Assembly: GCF_002909255.1 (NCBI RefSeq)
Contig: NZ_PIOB01000005.1
Span: forward strand, 186,001-250,000
Length of the DNA: 64,000 nt
Source of the DNA: Arenibacter hampyeongensis
GTDB taxonomy: Bacteria; Bacteroidota; Bacteroidia; Flavobacteriales; Flavobacteriaceae
Direction of reading: 5' to 3'
The translations under genes were made by a program, and so were the position numbers. This document shows, piece after piece, positions 18,639 through 28,109 of the stretch. Each line of letters begins with the position of its first letter. Positions within the stretch are counted from its first letter, which is position 1. Below the pieces are notes generated by a model. The model saw nothing but the letters and a program-made list of their open reading frames with translations, searched no databases and was not told the DNA's origin.

Positions 18639-18663
18639 AATAAAATGCAATTATTTAGATTTG
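18633..18663 (+). promoter_or_regulatory. Bacteroidota-type promoter of the susC uronate operon
   Basis: TTG at 18633-18635 and TAGATTTG at 18656-18663 are separated by 20 bases, matching the flavobacterial TTG-N17-23-TAnnTTTG consensus. Transcription should start near 18670, about 70 bases before the susC ATG. Confidence 0.7.
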
Positions 18664-18738
18664 TCCAGAATGTGATCATGATCTGGTTTTCCATTCGTGA
18701 CAAAAATTCATTAACTAACCAACTTTAAACATTTATGT

Positions 18739-21700
18739 ATGAGAAATTTATTTAAAAATGTGAGGTGCAGAGTGTTATTACTGCTTACACTTCTCTGTAC
18801 ACTATTTTCAATGAACGCTTATGGGCAAGATGGTTTTGGCGTTTCGGGCACCGTAGTAGATGAGTTTGGTGTTCCACTACCTGGAGCATCCATTATTGAA
18901 AAAGGAACAACCAATGGGGTGGTTTCGGATTTTGATGGAAATTTTAGTTTTGAGGTGGCCAGCCAAAATGCCACATTGACTATTAGTTATATTGGTTTTG
19001 AAGAGCAGCAAATACCAATTAATGGCAATGCTCTAATTGATGTTACTATGCAATCTACTGCATCTACCCTGGATGAGGTGGTATTGGTGGGTTATGGCGC
19101 AGTGAAAAAGAAGGATTTAACCGGGGCTATTTCACAAGTTGATGCGGCCGCACTTTCCGACCAATCTACCAACTCGGTGACCGATGTGTTGAGAGGGAAT
19201 GTGGCTGGCCTTAGCATTGGGCTTTCTGCCTCTCCTAAAGGTACCAGTCAAATCCGAATCCGAGGGAATAACAGTCTTAGTGCAGGTTCAAGTCCATTGA
19301 TAGTAGTGGACGGAATGATCTATAATGGGGACCTTTCGGATATTGCTCCCTCGGATATTGATAAGCTGGATGTAATGAAAGATGCCAGTTCTGCCGCCGT
19401 TTATGGAGCAAGGGGGGCAAGTGGTGTTATTTTGGTGACCACAAAAAGAGGAACCAGTGATAAGCCTACCATTAATATCAATACTAGTGTGGGAATGGCA
19501 TCTGATGCCTATAAGGAGCGGCCATACGACGCACAAGGGTATGTAAACTGGAGAACTGAAGTATTCAAAAGTATCAATCCACAGAATACTATAGATAATC
19601 CGGGAAGATATAATGACCCCAATAACTTGCCATCTGGGGTAAGCTTGGATCAATGGTTGGCCTATGATGGATCTGCTGGTGACCCCACTAGGGCCTGGTT
19701 GAACAGAATAGGGTTTCAGGACGTAGAAATAGAAAATTATTTAGCTGGGAACAGTATCAATTGGTACGATAGGATAATGCAGAAAGGTTTTCGAAATGAT
19801 ATCAATACCAGTATCTCCGGACGAAATGGTGGATTGAATTATTATTGGTCCATTGGTAGAACCTCTAATGAGGGTATAATCAACGGTGAAAAATTTGAGG
19901 CATTGCGATCACGATTAAATTTGGATGCCAAGATTACCGATTGGCTGACTGTTGGGATGAATACTCAATTTGCAAAACGTAATGAAGGTTTTATAGCCGC
20001 AGACCGCGGTCAGATAGAAAGATCTTCACCCTGGGGTTCTGAATTTGATGATGATGGTAATATACGCCTAAGTCCTCAGGACGATAACGGCGCGGGTGCT
20101 GTTAACGCATTTTTGGCTCAGAAGTTTAATGATCGTATAGACTTGGACCATACCTTTAATTCTAGAGTGTATGCCAAATTAAAATTGCCATTGGGTTTCT
20201 CCTATGAAGTAGGGTATACCAATCGTTTGGAATTTCAAGAATATTACAATCATTCATCTGCAGCTAGCCCACAAAATGTAGTGGGTTCTGCTGAAAGACA
20301 GGTGACCAAGATTAATGAATGGCAGTTGGATAATATTTTGCGATGGGACAAAACTATAGATAAGCACTCCTTTAATTTAATGTTTTTGGTGTATGGGGAA
20401 AAGTATCAAAGCTATTTAACCCGTGCTAGGGCCAATACATTTGAACCTAGTGATGCCTTGGGCTATAGTGCATTGGAATTGGGTACTGTGCAAACAGTGG
20501 ACAGTGAGGATGAAACAAGTACGGGCGATGCAGTTATGACGCGATTGAATTATAATTATGACTCCCGCTACCTTTTAACCATGACTATGCGTAGGGATGG
20601 TTACTCTGCCTTTGGAACCAACAATAAAAGAGCATATTTTCCTTCCATAGCAGGTGCTTGGACCATTTCCAATGAATCTTTTTTTAATTCGGAATTTGTT
20701 AATTTCCTAAAACTTAGATTGTCTTATGGGGAAAACGGGAATCGGGATATTGGTAGGTTTACCGCGCTATCAAGGCTTGGTGCCAATAAATATTTAAACG
20801 TTGATGCCGGGGGCAATGTTATTACTGTTCCTACATTCGACAATGGAACCCAGGAAAATACGGAACTGAGATGGGAGCGTACCAAAGCTACCAATTTAGG
20901 GTTGGATTTTAGTTTGGCCAACGGAGTGGTTGAAGGTTCTATTGAGGCTTACCAAAATATTACTAACGATCTAATTGTTACCAGGGAGTTGCCAAATATT
21001 ATCGGTTTCAACAATGTAACTACCAATTTGGGGGAAATAGAGAACAAAGGTTTGGAATTCACATTGGCTACCCAAAATTATAATAGGGAGAATTTTCAAT
21101 GGAATACCAGTTTTAACTTCTCTTTGAATCGAAATGAGATTAGGAAATTATATGGAGACCTTGATGAAAATGGAAAGGAATTGGATGACATAACCAATCA
21201 ACGTTTCATAGGACAGGCCACTGACGTTATTTGGGGCCAGGAAGCCATAGGTATCTGGCAGACCAATGAAGCGGCCCAGGCTGCTGAGTATGGCGTTTTT
21301 CCAGGTGATTGGAAAATAAATGATGTGGATAACAGTGGGGATTTTACCGTGGATGATAATGTTTTTCAGGGACATAGATCACCACGCTTCAGTTGGGCTA
21401 TGTCCAATAGATTCACGATGCTAAAGAATTTTGATTTTTCCTTTGAGGTTTATTCAAATTGGGGTCAAAAAAGGGTGTTTAATGAGGCGAAAAACAGAAA
21501 CGGTTTTATAGATAGGACCAACTCCATCCAAACCCCATTCTGGACACCGGATAATCCAATTAACGATTATGCAAGATTGTTTTCAAGCGATGGTAGTTCC
21601 AATTTTGCCATTTGGAGAGATGCTTCATTTATTCGTTTAAGCAATATTACCATTGCTTATAGATTTCCAAAACCCCTTCTTGAAAAATTGTCTTTGCAGA

Positions 21701-21867
21701 GTCTTAGGTTATATGCCAACGCTAGAAATGTTGCGGTTTATGCACCTCATTGGGATTTTTACGATCCAGAGCCAACCAACATAGACGGAAGAAATTCCAA
21801 TGGAAGTACAGATCCAAGTTTGCCTACACCTAGGTTTTTCACCTTTGGAATTGATTTAAGTCTTTAA
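18739..21867 (+). CDS. SusC-family TonB-dependent receptor of the uronate locus
   Basis: This 1042-residue receptor has a signal peptide (about 1-30), a carboxypeptidase-regulatory-like domain (about 34-112, VSGTVVDEFGVPLPGASI through ISYIGFEEQQI), the SusC signature LDEVVLVGYG, a plug domain (about 125-235; RIRGNNSLSAGSSPLIVVDG and YGARGASGVILVTTKRG) and a C-terminal barrel. It opens an operon with susD, oxidoreductases, uxuB, uxuA and a TRAP transporter, so it likely imports a glucuronate-containing oligosaccharide or glycoside. Its promoter overlaps a LacI-type operator. Confidence 0.97.
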   Translation: MRNLFKNVRCRVLLLLTLLCTLFSMNAYGQDGFGVSGTVVDEFGVPLPGASIIEKGTTNGVVSDFDGNFSFEVASQNATLTISYIGFEEQQIPINGNALIDVTMQSTASTLDEVVLVGYGAVKKKDLTGAISQVDAAALSDQSTNSVTDVLRGNVAGLSIGLSASPKGTSQIRIRGNNSLSAGSSPLIVVDGMIYNGDLSDIAPSDIDKLDVMKDASSAAVYGARGASGVILVTTKRGTSDKPTININTSVGMASDAYKERPYDAQGYVNWRTEVFKSINPQNTIDNPGRYNDPNNLPSGVSLDQWLAYDGSAGDPTRAWLNRIGFQDVEIENYLAGNSINWYDRIMQKGFRNDINTSISGRNGGLNYYWSIGRTSNEGIINGEKFEALRSRLNLDAKITDWLTVGMNTQFAKRNEGFIAADRGQIERSSPWGSEFDDDGNIRLSPQDDNGAGAVNAFLAQKFNDRIDLDHTFNSRVYAKLKLPLGFSYEVGYTNRLEFQEYYNHSSAASPQNVVGSAERQVTKINEWQLDNILRWDKTIDKHSFNLMFLVYGEKYQSYLTRARANTFEPSDALGYSALELGTVQTVDSEDETSTGDAVMTRLNYNYDSRYLLTMTMRRDGYSAFGTNNKRAYFPSIAGAWTISNESFFNSEFVNFLKLRLSYGENGNRDIGRFTALSRLGANKYLNVDAGGNVITVPTFDNGTQENTELRWERTKATNLGLDFSLANGVVEGSIEAYQNITNDLIVTRELPNIIGFNNVTTNLGEIENKGLEFTLATQNYNRENFQWNTSFNFSLNRNEIRKLYGDLDENGKELDDITNQRFIGQATDVIWGQEAIGIWQTNEAAQAAEYGVFPGDWKINDVDNSGDFTVDDNVFQGHRSPRFSWAMSNRFTMLKNFDFSFEVYSNWGQKRVFNEAKNRNGFIDRTNSIQTPFWTPDNPINDYARLFSSDGSSNFAIWRDASFIRLSNITIAYRFPKPLLEKLSLQSLRLYANARNVAVYAPHWDFYDPEPTNIDGRNSNGSTDPSLPTPRFFTFGIDLSL

Positions 21868-21883
21868 TAAAAAAATAATAACG

Positions 21884-23728
21884 ATGAGAAATATTATATA
21901 CAACTATAGAAAAGCCTTTTTAAGCTTTACCCTAATTGTGGCCTTGGCCTTCACGGGCTGTGAGGAAGAATTCTTGGATGCAGATCCACAATCGTTCTTT
22001 ACTCCTAGTAATGCCTTAAATACACCGGAAGGATTAAATAGCCTTTTGTCACAGGCTATGAGGAATTTGAGGGCAGAGTTTTATGGGGATGGAGCGCCTA
22101 TGATTACAGAGAATATCTTTTCTGAGGTTTCAGTAGAAGGAACAACGGATAAATCAGGACCTGCCCAGGATTTAAATCTATTGATTTTACCCGATGCAAA
22201 CCTAAATAGTGCCAACTTTAATAGAATAGGCTGGTTTTGGGAAGAATTTTATAAAGGAATTAAATATGCCAATACCGTCATAGGAAGATTGGATGACGCA
22301 GAGTTTGAAAGTGATGCGCAAAAAAATGATATTTTGGGACGTGCCTTGTTTCATAGAGCTTACAGGTATTATAGGTTGACCCAGCAGTTTGGGGATGTCC
22401 CTTTAATATTGGAAGAGATTACCTCGGCACGCTTGGATTTTGTTACTACAGCCAGGGAGACCATCCTTAGAAAAGTTCAGGAAGACCTTAATTTGGCGGT
22501 TCCCATGGTGAATGTCGTGGCAAACAATGGCGATATAAATAGAGATGCGTTGTTGCATTTATTGACAAAAGTTAATCTTGCCTTGGGCGATTTTGATGAA
22601 GCTATAGCTTCCTCTTCCCAAATAATCAATGGGAGTACGCATTCCCTTACCACGGATAGGTTTGGGATTGATGCCGGCAACGCGGCCAAGGATGTTACCT
22701 GGGATTTACATCGTGTGGAAAACAAAAGTATTCCTGGCAATACTGAGGGGATACTGGTCGTAATAGATAGGTTGGGTTATGAGGACAATGGTGACTATGC
22801 AGGTGGTACCAGCATTCAAAGACAAGCAGTGCCCCTTTGGTGGCGCTTTATCAATACTCCGGATGGCCAGAATGGAATGTCCGATGCCCCTGGAATAGAT
22901 ATTGATCAAGTTACGGCAATAGGTAGGGGTATTGGTAGAAATAGGGGCACACATTACAGTACCAAGGAGATTTGGAAAGATGCAAATAATGACCAACGTC
23001 ATAAGCTGGGTAACTGGTACGATATGGAAGATTTAGTGTACAATGCACCTAGTCTACAAAGTTCTGGAAACTCCTATTATGGAAAGAATTTGGAGCTTTA
23101 TTTACCCAATGGTACTCCACTTTGTTCAGATACTATAAGAAATTGGTATGGTTTTCCACATTACAAATTTTTTGTTCCAGATCCATTAAATGTGAAGCCT
23201 TCAGGCGGTCATGGCGATTGGTATGTGTATAGGGTTGCTGAAACTTATTTGTTAAGGGCCGAGGCTTACTTCTGGAAAGGGAATTTAGGTGCTGCGGCAG
23301 AGGATATCAATGTTGTGAGAAGAAGGGCGGAGGCAGATGAAATTACGGCTGCCGATGTGGATATCGCTTATATCTTGGATGAGCGTGCAAGGGAATTGTA
23401 TTATGAGGAAGGAAGAAAAACCGAGCTAACACGTATGGCCTATATTTTTGCTAAGACGGGTAAAGCAGCATACAATGGTAAGACCTATAGTTTGGATAAT
23501 TTTTCAACCGATAATTTTTGGTATGACCGAATAATGGAAGTTACCGACTTTTACAATAAGGGTGTGAAAACTATTCACGGTGATGAATATACCATGAGCC
23601 CTTATCATGTGTTATGGCCAATTCCTGCTTCGGCAATTAATGCCAATACACAAGGGGTAATAAACCAAAACGAAGGATATCCCGGAGCGGAAAATAATAT
23701 TCCACCCCTGACCACTATCCCTGAATAA
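21884..23728 (+). CDS. SusD/RagB family lipoprotein of the uronate locus
   Basis: This 614-residue surface lipoprotein (lipobox FTGC, Cys26) starts 16 bases after susC. It has the SusD start segment EEFLDADPQSFFTPSNAL, the core FHRAYRYYRLTQQFGDVPLI and the late VYRVAETYLLRAEAYFWKG. It forms the lid of the neighbouring SusC barrel and binds the imported sugar. It is longer than many SusD proteins, with an extended insertion around residues 280-420. Confidence 0.96.
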   Translation: MRNIIYNYRKAFLSFTLIVALAFTGCEEEFLDADPQSFFTPSNALNTPEGLNSLLSQAMRNLRAEFYGDGAPMITENIFSEVSVEGTTDKSGPAQDLNLLILPDANLNSANFNRIGWFWEEFYKGIKYANTVIGRLDDAEFESDAQKNDILGRALFHRAYRYYRLTQQFGDVPLILEEITSARLDFVTTARETILRKVQEDLNLAVPMVNVVANNGDINRDALLHLLTKVNLALGDFDEAIASSSQIINGSTHSLTTDRFGIDAGNAAKDVTWDLHRVENKSIPGNTEGILVVIDRLGYEDNGDYAGGTSIQRQAVPLWWRFINTPDGQNGMSDAPGIDIDQVTAIGRGIGRNRGTHYSTKEIWKDANNDQRHKLGNWYDMEDLVYNAPSLQSSGNSYYGKNLELYLPNGTPLCSDTIRNWYGFPHYKFFVPDPLNVKPSGGHGDWYVYRVAETYLLRAEAYFWKGNLGAAAEDINVVRRRAEADEITAADVDIAYILDERARELYYEEGRKTELTRMAYIFAKTGKAAYNGKTYSLDNFSTDNFWYDRIMEVTDFYNKGVKTIHGDEYTMSPYHVLWPIPASAINANTQGVINQNEGYPGAENNIPPLTTIPE

Positions 23729-23786
23729 TAATAGAAGAATTGAGTTAATTAGTTTTTTGTAAATTCCATCCTTTAAACCTATTTAA

Positions 23787-25013
23787 ATGAAGTATGTATT
23801 TCTTGGTTATGTTGTAATGTTCTTACTGTCTTGTAATCACAAAGAAGCATATAAGTTTAAAATAGCCGAGAAGGATGGAATTACTCAAGCCTCTCCAATT
23901 TCATTAAAAGTTGATTCTTTAGGGTTGGGAGATGTTGACGGCCAAAGTAATTTGGTATTGATGAATAATGGCAAACAGATCCCTTTTCAAATTGATAATG
24001 GTCTGAAAAGGCTATGGTTTGTTCATACGCCTAACAATAACGGTTCTTATGAAATAGTAAAGCAAGAGGTGAAAGCCAGTAGTTCGGAAGGAGTCAAAAC
24101 GGATAAAAGTAATGGAAACCTTCAATTGTCAATAGGTTCCATTCCATTGCTGACCTATAGATATGGAATGACATATCCTCCAGAAGGTGTGGATTCCATC
24201 TTTCGAAAATCCGGATACCTCCATCCTTTGCTTTCTCCCTCGGGAGATACCCTTAGTCGAATTCAACCTCCAGACCATTACCATCATTATGGCATATGGG
24301 GGCCGTGGACACACACACAGATTGAAGGGGAACGGGTCGACTTTTGGAATTTGGTGGAGCGACAAGGGACGGTGCTTTTTAAGGATTTTAACGATATTTA
24401 TTCTGGGGCCTTATATGGAGGTTTCAATGCCCGTCAAGAGCATATTAACTTAAAAGCTTCCAAGGATAATCAAGTAGCCCTGAACGAAGATTTGGATGTT
24501 AAGGTGTGGGACTTGGGTCGGCCAGATAGGTACATGGTAGATTATACTTCCAATTTTACCTCACCTTTGGAAAACGGTATTCTTTTTGAAGCCTATCGCT
24601 ATGGGGGAGGTTTGGGAATGCGTTTTACGGAACGCTGGCATAAGGATAATTGTTCCGTGCTTACTTCGGAAGGCAACGATCGCCTCACCGCTGATGGCAC
24701 CAACGCCCGCTGGTGTATGGTAACCGGGGAATCTGCAGATGGCAAGGGGACCAATGGTGTTTTGTTTTTAAGTTACCCTGAAAACAGGGCCCACCCAGAA
24801 CCAATGCGTATATGGCCCATTGATGGAAATGGTGGCAGGGGGGATATGTTTTTCGAATTTTGCCCAATACGTCACGAGGAATGGAAAATTGAGCCTAATA
24901 AAGACTATCGTCTAAAATATAGGATGGTGGTTTTTGATGGCAAACTTACGGCTGAGGAAGCGGAATCGTATTGGAAGAGTTTTGCGCAGATGCCCGGAAT
25001 TGTTAATAATTAA
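23787..25013 (+). CDS. DUF6807 (PmoA-like) family lipoprotein
   Basis: This 408-residue protein has a lipobox (LLSC, Cys16) and a beta-rich fold with the family segments YPPEGVDSIFRKSGYLHPLLSP, shown here only by its ends YPPEG and HPLLSP, then PPDHYHHYGIWGPWTHT. Older annotation calls the family methane oxygenase PmoA, a misleading name. Members recur in Bacteroidota and Planctomycetota beside Gfo/Idh oxidoreductases and ThuA proteins, as here, but no reaction is firmly assigned. The clustered histidines (HYHHYG) suggest a metal or sugar site. It likely acts in the periplasm on the substrate brought in by SusCD. Confidence 0.8.
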   Translation: MKYVFLGYVVMFLLSCNHKEAYKFKIAEKDGITQASPISLKVDSLGLGDVDGQSNLVLMNNGKQIPFQIDNGLKRLWFVHTPNNNGSYEIVKQEVKASSSEGVKTDKSNGNLQLSIGSIPLLTYRYGMTYPPEGVDSIFRKSGYLHPLLSPSGDTLSRIQPPDHYHHYGIWGPWTHTQIEGERVDFWNLVERQGTVLFKDFNDIYSGALYGGFNARQEHINLKASKDNQVALNEDLDVKVWDLGRPDRYMVDYTSNFTSPLENGILFEAYRYGGGLGMRFTERWHKDNCSVLTSEGNDRLTADGTNARWCMVTGESADGKGTNGVLFLSYPENRAHPEPMRIWPIDGNGGRGDMFFEFCPIRHEEWKIEPNKDYRLKYRMVVFDGKLTAEEAESYWKSFAQMPGIVNN

Positions 25014-25084
25014 ATTTGGGGACAGGGGAATTTGCCATTGTTTTCAATCAAATAATTTGTGAATTAAATTAAAATCAAAAAAAG

Positions 25085-26461
25085 ATGCAAAGACGAAAAT
25101 TCATTAATAACTCATTATTGACCACTGCGGCCGTAGTTGGATTTCCAACTATAGTTCCAGCAAGTGTATTTGGAAAGAACGCACCTAGCAATAAGATTAA
25201 TATTGGGCAAATTGGTTGTGGACGTATTGCCCGCGACCATGATATTCATGATACCATCAGGTTCGACCAATCCCGTTATGTTGCCGTGTGCGATCTGGAT
25301 TCCAATAGGGCTGCAGATGCCAAGGTTTTGGTGGATAAATTCTATAAAGAGAAAACGGGGAAGGATAAATACATGGATACCAAAATCTACGATGACTATC
25401 GCGAAATGTTACTCAATAAGGACATTGATGCCGTGGTTATAAGTACACCTGACCACTGGCATTCCCAGCCGGCAATGGAGGCAGCATTGGCAGGCAAGGA
25501 TATATACCTTCAAAAACCTACATCGCTTACCATAAGGGAAGGTCAACAGTTGCGTGATGCCGTTCAGAAAACAGGCGTTATACTTCAAGTTGGAACACAG
25601 CAAAGGGCCATGCCCCAATTTAGAGTGGCGGCAGAGCTGGTCAGAAATGGTCGTATTGGTAAAATACATACCGTAAAGATCGGACTTCCAGGAGATCCAG
25701 CTGGGCCTGAAGCACCTGCTATGCCAATACCTGGTAATTTGAATTATGATATGTGGTTAGGATCTACTCCAGAGGTTCCATATACAGAGATTGGCGTGCA
25801 CCCACAAACTGGTTACGGTAGACCGGGATGGCTTAGACTAAGAAGTTATGGGGCTGGTATGATTACAGGTTGGGGACAGCACCATTATGATTCTGCCGCA
25901 TGGGGAATGGATACCGAATTAACTGGGCCGAAATCTGTAGAAGCCTTGGCGGAGTTTCCAAAATCGGGACTGTGGAACGTACATGGCGATTTCTTTGTAA
26001 AACACGAATATGACAACGGAATTACGGTCTACACCAGTGGCGGTTATACCAACGGAATACGTTATGAGGGTACGGAAGGATGGATCTTTGTGTCCCGTGG
26101 GGCTTATCAGGCTTCTGCTTCAGATCCAGTAGATCAGGAAAAGAGTAGTAAGGCCCTAAATGCTTCAGATCCCAAAATATTGGAATCGGTAATTGGCGAA
26201 AATGAGACCCATTTGGAGAAGATCGATGATCAGCACGGGAACTGGTTGGACTGCATCAAGACAAGAAAAGCCCCAATTTCGCCTATTGAGAAAGGGCATA
26301 AGGCTTGTGTAACTTGTTTGATAAGTGATATAGCCATGCAGTTTGATAGAAAATTGGAGTGGGACAACGAGAAGGAGATGTTTATTAATGATAATGAGGC
26401 AAATGCCATGCTGCATAGGGAACAGAGAAAGCCTTACGGCACGGACCATGTAAAAGTTTAA
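25085..26461 (+). CDS. Tat-exported Gfo/Idh/MocA family oxidoreductase
   Basis: This 458-residue protein has a twin-arginine-like start (MQRRKFINNSLLTTAAVVGF), then a Rossmann NAD(P)-binding domain (IGQIGCGRIARDHD, about residues 38-51) with the dinucleotide-side motif DHWHSQPAMEAALAGKDIYL and LQKPTSLT in place of the usual EKP. The C-terminal part carries GWGQHHYDSAAWGMD, including the likely catalytic histidines. Tat export fits a folded protein with tightly bound cofactor, as in glucose-fructose oxidoreductase. Family members oxidise or reduce sugars, including 3-keto-glycoside formation. The substrate here is unknown but probably a uronate-containing glycoside. Confidence 0.88.
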   Translation: MQRRKFINNSLLTTAAVVGFPTIVPASVFGKNAPSNKINIGQIGCGRIARDHDIHDTIRFDQSRYVAVCDLDSNRAADAKVLVDKFYKEKTGKDKYMDTKIYDDYREMLLNKDIDAVVISTPDHWHSQPAMEAALAGKDIYLQKPTSLTIREGQQLRDAVQKTGVILQVGTQQRAMPQFRVAAELVRNGRIGKIHTVKIGLPGDPAGPEAPAMPIPGNLNYDMWLGSTPEVPYTEIGVHPQTGYGRPGWLRLRSYGAGMITGWGQHHYDSAAWGMDTELTGPKSVEALAEFPKSGLWNVHGDFFVKHEYDNGITVYTSGGYTNGIRYEGTEGWIFVSRGAYQASASDPVDQEKSSKALNASDPKILESVIGENETHLEKIDDQHGNWLDCIKTRKAPISPIEKGHKACVTCLISDIAMQFDRKLEWDNEKEMFINDNEANAMLHREQRKPYGTDHVKV

Positions 26462-26493
26462 GAAACATATTGTATATTGAATGACGTAAAAAT

Positions 26494-26535
26494 AATCCCT
26501 CCTTTGGTCAAAATAACTTGAACTAAGGAGGGGTT
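26494..26535 (+). terminator. Hairpin between two oxidoreductase genes inside the operon
   Basis: Arms at 26494-26508 and 26521-26535 pair over 15 positions with mismatches or wobbles at three. It is followed by only a short T run, so it may weaken rather than stop transcription into the downstream genes. Confidence 0.5.
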
Positions 26536-26564
26536 TGTCATTATTCACTAAAAAAATCCAATAG

Positions 26565-27941
26565 ATGAAGTATAGTATATCCACTCTCATTTTAGTATTG
26601 TTCCTAGGTTGTGGTCAAAAAAAAGAAGAGGTGAAAGTAACTGCCGATAGTGCTCCTGACAAGGTAAGATTAATGACCTTGGACCCTGGGCATTTTCATG
26701 CGGCCTTGGTTCAAAAAACAATGTATAAGGCCGTTGACTCCACTATTTATGTTTTTGCACCCCAAGGGCCGGAGGTAAGTGATTTTTTAAGTAAAATTGA
26801 ATCCTACAATTCCCGGTCCGAATCCCCCACCCAATGGAAGATTAATAATTATTTTGGGGATGATTATTTAGAAAAAATGATTGCCCAAAAACCTGGTAAC
26901 GTCATGGTGGTGGCCGGTAAAAACTCCAAAAAGATAGATTATATTATGGCAGCGGTAAAAGCTGGGTTAAACGTTTATGCGGACAAGCCACTGGTGATTA
27001 ACCCTGAAGGATTCCAGAAATTGGAAGAGGCTTTCAAAATTGCTGAAGACAATGGGGTCATGATTTATGATATTATGACCGAGCGTTTTGAAGTTACTAC
27101 CGGAATGCAAAGGCAGTTTTCCATGTTGCCAGAGGTCTTTGGCCAAGTGCTGGAAGGTAATCCTGAGGAACCGGCAATAATTAAGGAAAGTGTACACCAT
27201 TTTTTTAAGTATGTTTCTGGCCAGCCATTGGTAAGGCCGGCATGGTTTTTTGACGTAAATGAAGAGGGTGAGGGGATAGTAGATGTAACTACCCACTTGG
27301 TGGATTTGGTGCAATGGGAACTTTTTCCGGATCAGATTATTGACCGAACGGACATAGAAATGGTCAAGGCAAAGCGTTGGCCGACAGTTTTGACTTTGGA
27401 GGAATTTACTAGGGTTACAGGACTGGACAGTTTTCCCGACTATCTTAAAAAGGATATGGATGGCGATAAACTTAAGGTGTACTGCAATGGGGAAATGCTT
27501 TATAAAATTAAGGGGAAGTACGCCAAGGTGTCCGTGATTTGGAATTATGAAGCCCCTGAAGGCACCGGGGATACCCATTATAGCATTATGAGGGGGACTA
27601 AAAGTGATCTTATTATTAAACAAGGTAAGGAGGAAAATTTTAAGCCCACCTTGTATATCAGATCCAAGGGAGGGGAAAATTTTGATAATCTTATTTCCAA
27701 TGCGCTTGCGCAGACTATAAGCACTAAATTTCCAGGAACGAAAGCTGAAAAGGAGTCAGAAAATATGTGGAAAATTAATATTCCCGATGAATTTAAAATT
27801 GGTCATGAGGCACATTTTGGCCAAGTAACCCAAAATTACTTGCGTTATCTGGAAGAAGGTAAATTGCCAAACTGGGAGATACCCAATATGATTACCAAAT
27901 ATTACACCACCATTGAAGGCTATAAGATGGCCAAAAAATAA
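26565..27941 (+). CDS. Gfo/Idh/MocA-like oxidoreductase lipoprotein
   Basis: This 458-residue lipoprotein (lipobox FLGC, Cys16) has a divergent Rossmann-like N-terminal domain (RLMTLDPGHFHAALVQ) with the conserved ADKPLVI lysine motif at about residues 143-149. The C-terminal half (GIVDVTTHLVDLVQW) resembles the putative-oxidoreductase C-terminal family seen in Bacteroidota. The first nucleotide-binding glycine motif is poorly kept, so cofactor binding may differ from the cytoplasmic relatives. With the preceding Tat-exported enzyme it gives two exported Gfo/Idh proteins in one operon. Confidence 0.8.
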   Translation: MKYSISTLILVLFLGCGQKKEEVKVTADSAPDKVRLMTLDPGHFHAALVQKTMYKAVDSTIYVFAPQGPEVSDFLSKIESYNSRSESPTQWKINNYFGDDYLEKMIAQKPGNVMVVAGKNSKKIDYIMAAVKAGLNVYADKPLVINPEGFQKLEEAFKIAEDNGVMIYDIMTERFEVTTGMQRQFSMLPEVFGQVLEGNPEEPAIIKESVHHFFKYVSGQPLVRPAWFFDVNEEGEGIVDVTTHLVDLVQWELFPDQIIDRTDIEMVKAKRWPTVLTLEEFTRVTGLDSFPDYLKKDMDGDKLKVYCNGEMLYKIKGKYAKVSVIWNYEAPEGTGDTHYSIMRGTKSDLIIKQGKEENFKPTLYIRSKGGENFDNLISNALAQTISTKFPGTKAEKESENMWKINIPDEFKIGHEAHFGQVTQNYLRYLEEGKLPNWEIPNMITKYYTTIEGYKMAKK

Positions 27942-27998
27942 TGCGAAAGTATGTTTATTTACATTTTGTAAAAGGAATTATGGAAACTGGTTAAACTA

Positions 27999-28012
27999 TG
28001 TAAACCTTTGCA
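27999..28012. promoter_or_regulatory. Palindrome TGTAAA-CC-TTTGCA upstream of uxuB
   Basis: A one-mismatch inverted repeat matching the form TGYAAASSTTTGCA, also seen at 5393-5406. It lies 55 bases before the -7 box of the proposed uxuB promoter, where an activator could bind. Confidence 0.3.
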
Positions 28013-28066
28013 TTTATTACTTTCGGGGAGATCTTATTTAATTTACCCTTAATTGCTCCCTTATAT

Positions 28067-28074
28067 TATCTTTG
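28067..28074 (+). promoter_or_regulatory. Promoter -7 element (TATCTTTG) before uxuB
   Basis: A perfect TAnnTTTG lies 35 bases before the uxuB ATG. The -33 position is weak (TTTAC near 28042), so this would be an activated or minor internal promoter. Confidence 0.45.
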
Positions 28075-28109
28075 GGTTTCGTAAAATAGAATAATAAAAT
28101 TTAAAATTG

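Noticed and set aside
26967-27623. 218-residue minus-strand frame inside the Gfo/Idh-like lipoprotein gene.
   Set aside because: Antisense shadow without motifs.
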